Assembly: GCA_964599885.1 (NCBI GenBank)
Contig: CAZRHH010000034.1
Coordinates: 1-30,808, forward strand
Direction: 5' to 3'
DNA: 30,808 bases
Source: CAZRHH01 sp964599885
Lineage (GTDB): Bacteria > Chloroflexota > Dehalococcoidia > DSTF01 > JACRBR01
Part shown: one piece after another, positions 29,612 to 30,808 of the stretch
Layout: each line of letters begins with the position of its first letter
Position numbering within the stretch: position 1 is the first letter of the stretch
Position numbers and translations under genes: made by a program
The notes under the pieces: generated by a model
Databases searched by the model: none
The model's input: only the letters and a program-made list of their open reading frames with translations
Told to the model about the DNA's origin: nothing

Positions 29612-29974
29612 CGCTTGCGTCTCCTTCGCGTCCGCGAGCCACTGGTTCGTGGGCAGCCTGGGCGCGCGTCCGCACGCCGATGCCGTTGCCTTACGAATAT
29701 CGGCAGCCCGGGGCGCGGCCTGTTGGCGGACTGGACGCGTGGCTCAGAGAGGGGGGCGCGCACCTACGGCCGGATAGGTGCCGCAGGCGGGCGAATGTGA
29801 ACCTGATTCGAAGCCAATTGGGAGGATACGACGCCGCCCGAAGCGCACGCGGGCGTGCTGGCGCCATTCCGCTCGTGAAGCGACAGGAACCGATCGTACA
29901 GGCCAGCGGCACGCCAAAGCGGCCACCCCTTCCGGGATGGCCGCCTGGTGCGTGCTCGTTAGCGCGTCGCGGGG
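29612..29974. other. Intergenic region between the dockerin gene and csrA
   Basis: 363 bases without a convincing gene. It holds the csrA leader, a 7-bp hairpin GCACCTA-8 nt-TAGGTGC (29760-29781), a GCACGC/GCGTGC inverted repeat near 29850 and the terminator hairpin at 29919. I looked for tRNA and riboswitch features and saw none. Confidence 0.5.
29919..29944 (-). terminator. Hairpin terminator of the dockerin protein gene
   Basis: Minus-strand stem GCGGCCATCCC - GGAA - GGGGTGGCCGC (one mismatch) followed by TTTGG, 30 bases after the stop codon at 29975. Confidence 0.7.
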
Positions 29975-30808
29975 TTAGCGGCGCGGACCGAACCGTTCGA
30001 TGAGGAAGCAGCCAACGACCGTCAACAGATCCTTGACGTTCACTCTCCCATCGTCGTTCACATCGTACTGCGGGTTGGCGGGGCCGCGCCGGCCTAGCTG
30101 CTTCGCGGTAGCGACGATGTCCTTGACGTTCACCTTGCCGTCGCCGTTCACATCAGCGGCGTCGCACACATCGCCAGGCACTGCCGTCGCACTGACGGTC
30201 GGCGTGGCCGTCCTGGTGCTCGTTGGCGGCGCCGTTGTGGCAGTAGCTGTCGCCGTCGGGTCGTTCAGCGGGCAGCCGATGTCGTTGGCGGTGGTACCGG
30301 GTGGGGCCAGTTCGATGGTGGAGCCGATTGCGTGCGCGCACTCAAGGGGCTGGGTCACGATGATCGAGCCGAAGCTGGCGATCTGCGCGATCTCCTCGTT
30401 CGGCTGGCCGGCGTTGATGACGATGAAGTCCCCCGGGAGCAATGATCCGGTGCCGTTCACCTGTAGCTCAGTGTCGCCGATCTCAGACGGTTCCGTCTGC
30501 ACGACGGCGGTTACCGTCGCGGTGGCGGTTGGTGTCGCGGTGTCAACGGGCACCTCGGTCGGTGTGGCCGTGTCAACGGGCACCTCGGTCGGTGTCGCTG
30601 TGTCGACGGGCACTTCCGTTGGTGTCGCGGTGTCAACGGGCACCTCGGTCGGTGTCGCCGTGTCAACGGGCACCTCGGTCGGTGTCGCTGTGTCGCCGGC
30701 TACTTCCGTCGGCGTCGCCGTGTCAGCGGACACCTCGGTCGGTGTCGCCGTGTCGACAGGCACCTCGGTCGGTGTCGCCGTGTCGACAGGCACCTCGGTC
30801 GGTGTCGC
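29975..30808 (-). CDS. Dockerin type I protein with tandem VDTATPTE linker (N-terminus outside window)
   Basis: At least 277 residues are visible and the frame stays open to the window edge, so this is the C-terminal part of a secreted protein. From the N-terminal side: about nine copies of a 10-residue linker PVDTATPTEV (variants SADTATPTEV, AGDTATPTEV), a beta-rich segment (about ELQVNGTGSLLPGDFIVIN to GSTIELAPP), a second Thr/Pro/Ala linker, and a dockerin with two Ca-binding repeats DVNGDGKVNVKDIVATAKQL and DVNDDGRVNVKDLLTVVG. Dockerins dock to cohesins outside the cell; none is in the window. A cleavable signal and catalytic domain may lie beyond the edge. A terminator hairpin follows. 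Confidence 0.9.
   Translation of the reverse strand, partial: ATPTEVPVDTATPTEVPVDTATPTEVSADTATPTEVAGDTATPTEVPVDTATPTEVPVDTATPTEVPVDTATPTEVPVDTATPTEVPVDTATPTATATVTAVVQTEPSEIGDTELQVNGTGSLLPGDFIVINAGQPNEEIAQIASFGSIIVTQPLECAHAIGSTIELAPPGTTANDIGCPLNDPTATATATTAPPTSTRTATPTVSATAVPGDVCDAADVNGDGKVNVKDIVATAKQLGRRGPANPQYDVNDDGRVNVKDLLTVVGCFLIERFGPRR
30530..30808 (-). repeat. Coding 30-bp tandem repeat (10-residue linker)
   Basis: About nine 30-bp units, each giving (P/S/A)(V/A/G)DTATPTEV; the DNA copies differ mainly at third codon positions. The array reaches the window edge, so its full length is unknown. Such runs are prone to copy-number change and to assembly collapse. Confidence 0.9.

Noticed and set aside
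29612..29700. Cyclic-di-GMP riboswitch in the csrA leader (GGAGACGCAAGC)
   Set aside because: Only a short chance match; the conserved stems and GNRA tetraloop/receptor are not seen.
29790..29830. tRNA-like TTCGAATC segment on the minus strand
   Set aside because: The flanking five bases do not pair and no acceptor, D or anticodon arms are found.
30530..30808. Possible CRISPR or non-coding minisatellite at the right edge
   Set aside because: The 30-bp units stay in frame and code for a PVDTATPTEV linker joined to a dockerin, and changes fall mostly at third codon positions.

Overview
This is a GC-rich chromosomal segment of a free-living bacterium. Chloroflexota is my best guess, and it is an inference. 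The support is a CIRCE-controlled groEL, a dockerin protein on long Thr-Pro-Glu-rich linkers, TolB-like and BACON-type secreted proteins, dolichyl-phosphate-type glycosyltransferases, CoA-transferase and crotonase genes, and intergenic repeats of a kind I associate from memory with that phylum. I see no rRNA, tRNA, CRISPR array, transposase, phage gene or plasmid gene.

Layout. Positions 1-2139 (minus strand): start of groEL with promoter and CIRCE operator, a six-helix membrane protein and an acidic lipoprotein. 2404-3188: a frameshifted, lower-GC hypothetical gene. 3278-5805: a coupled pair, a membrane-anchored beta-propeller protein and a lysozyme-like/BACON protein. 5908-9318 (minus): DedA membrane protein, Rieske ferredoxin, glycosyltransferase 2 and a tandem Nudix protein. 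9442-10901 (plus): membrane protein coupled to a second glycosyltransferase. 11106-13935 (minus): low-complexity exported protein, histidine kinase and an OmpR-type response regulator broken by a frameshift. 13988-16755 (minus): APH-like kinase and class III CoA-transferase. 16902-17753 (plus): alpha/beta hydrolase. 17781-20395 (minus): AraC-type regulator, three VOC proteins and a YjbR-like protein. 20478-22618 (minus): aminotransferase and crotonase. 22848-26524 (plus): GYD protein, Gfo/Idh/MocA dehydrogenase, nucleotide-sugar dehydrogenase, small hypothetical and NifU-like protein. 26867-28741: divergent methyltransferase and Crp/Fnr regulator sharing a CRP-like operator. 28804-29611: convergent DinB-like protein and CsrA. 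29975-30808 (minus): dockerin protein, cut by the window end.

No single large pathway is encoded. Recognisable themes are cell-envelope work (glycosyltransferases, nucleotide-sugar dehydrogenases, DedA, lysozyme-like protein), signalling (kinase/regulator, Crp, CsrA, AraC) and acyl-CoA metabolism.

The most unusual feature is the intergenic DNA. It is packed with at least six families of period-7 tandem repeats, two or three families of period-8/9 repeats (CACAGAGG, GCAAAGGC, CACAGATGA types) and a family of short perfect hairpins, often ending in CTAC. These sit next to stop codons, in 5' leaders and once inside the start of a gene. They resemble the heptanucleotide repeats described in cyanobacteria and look like a distributed, modular repeat system.
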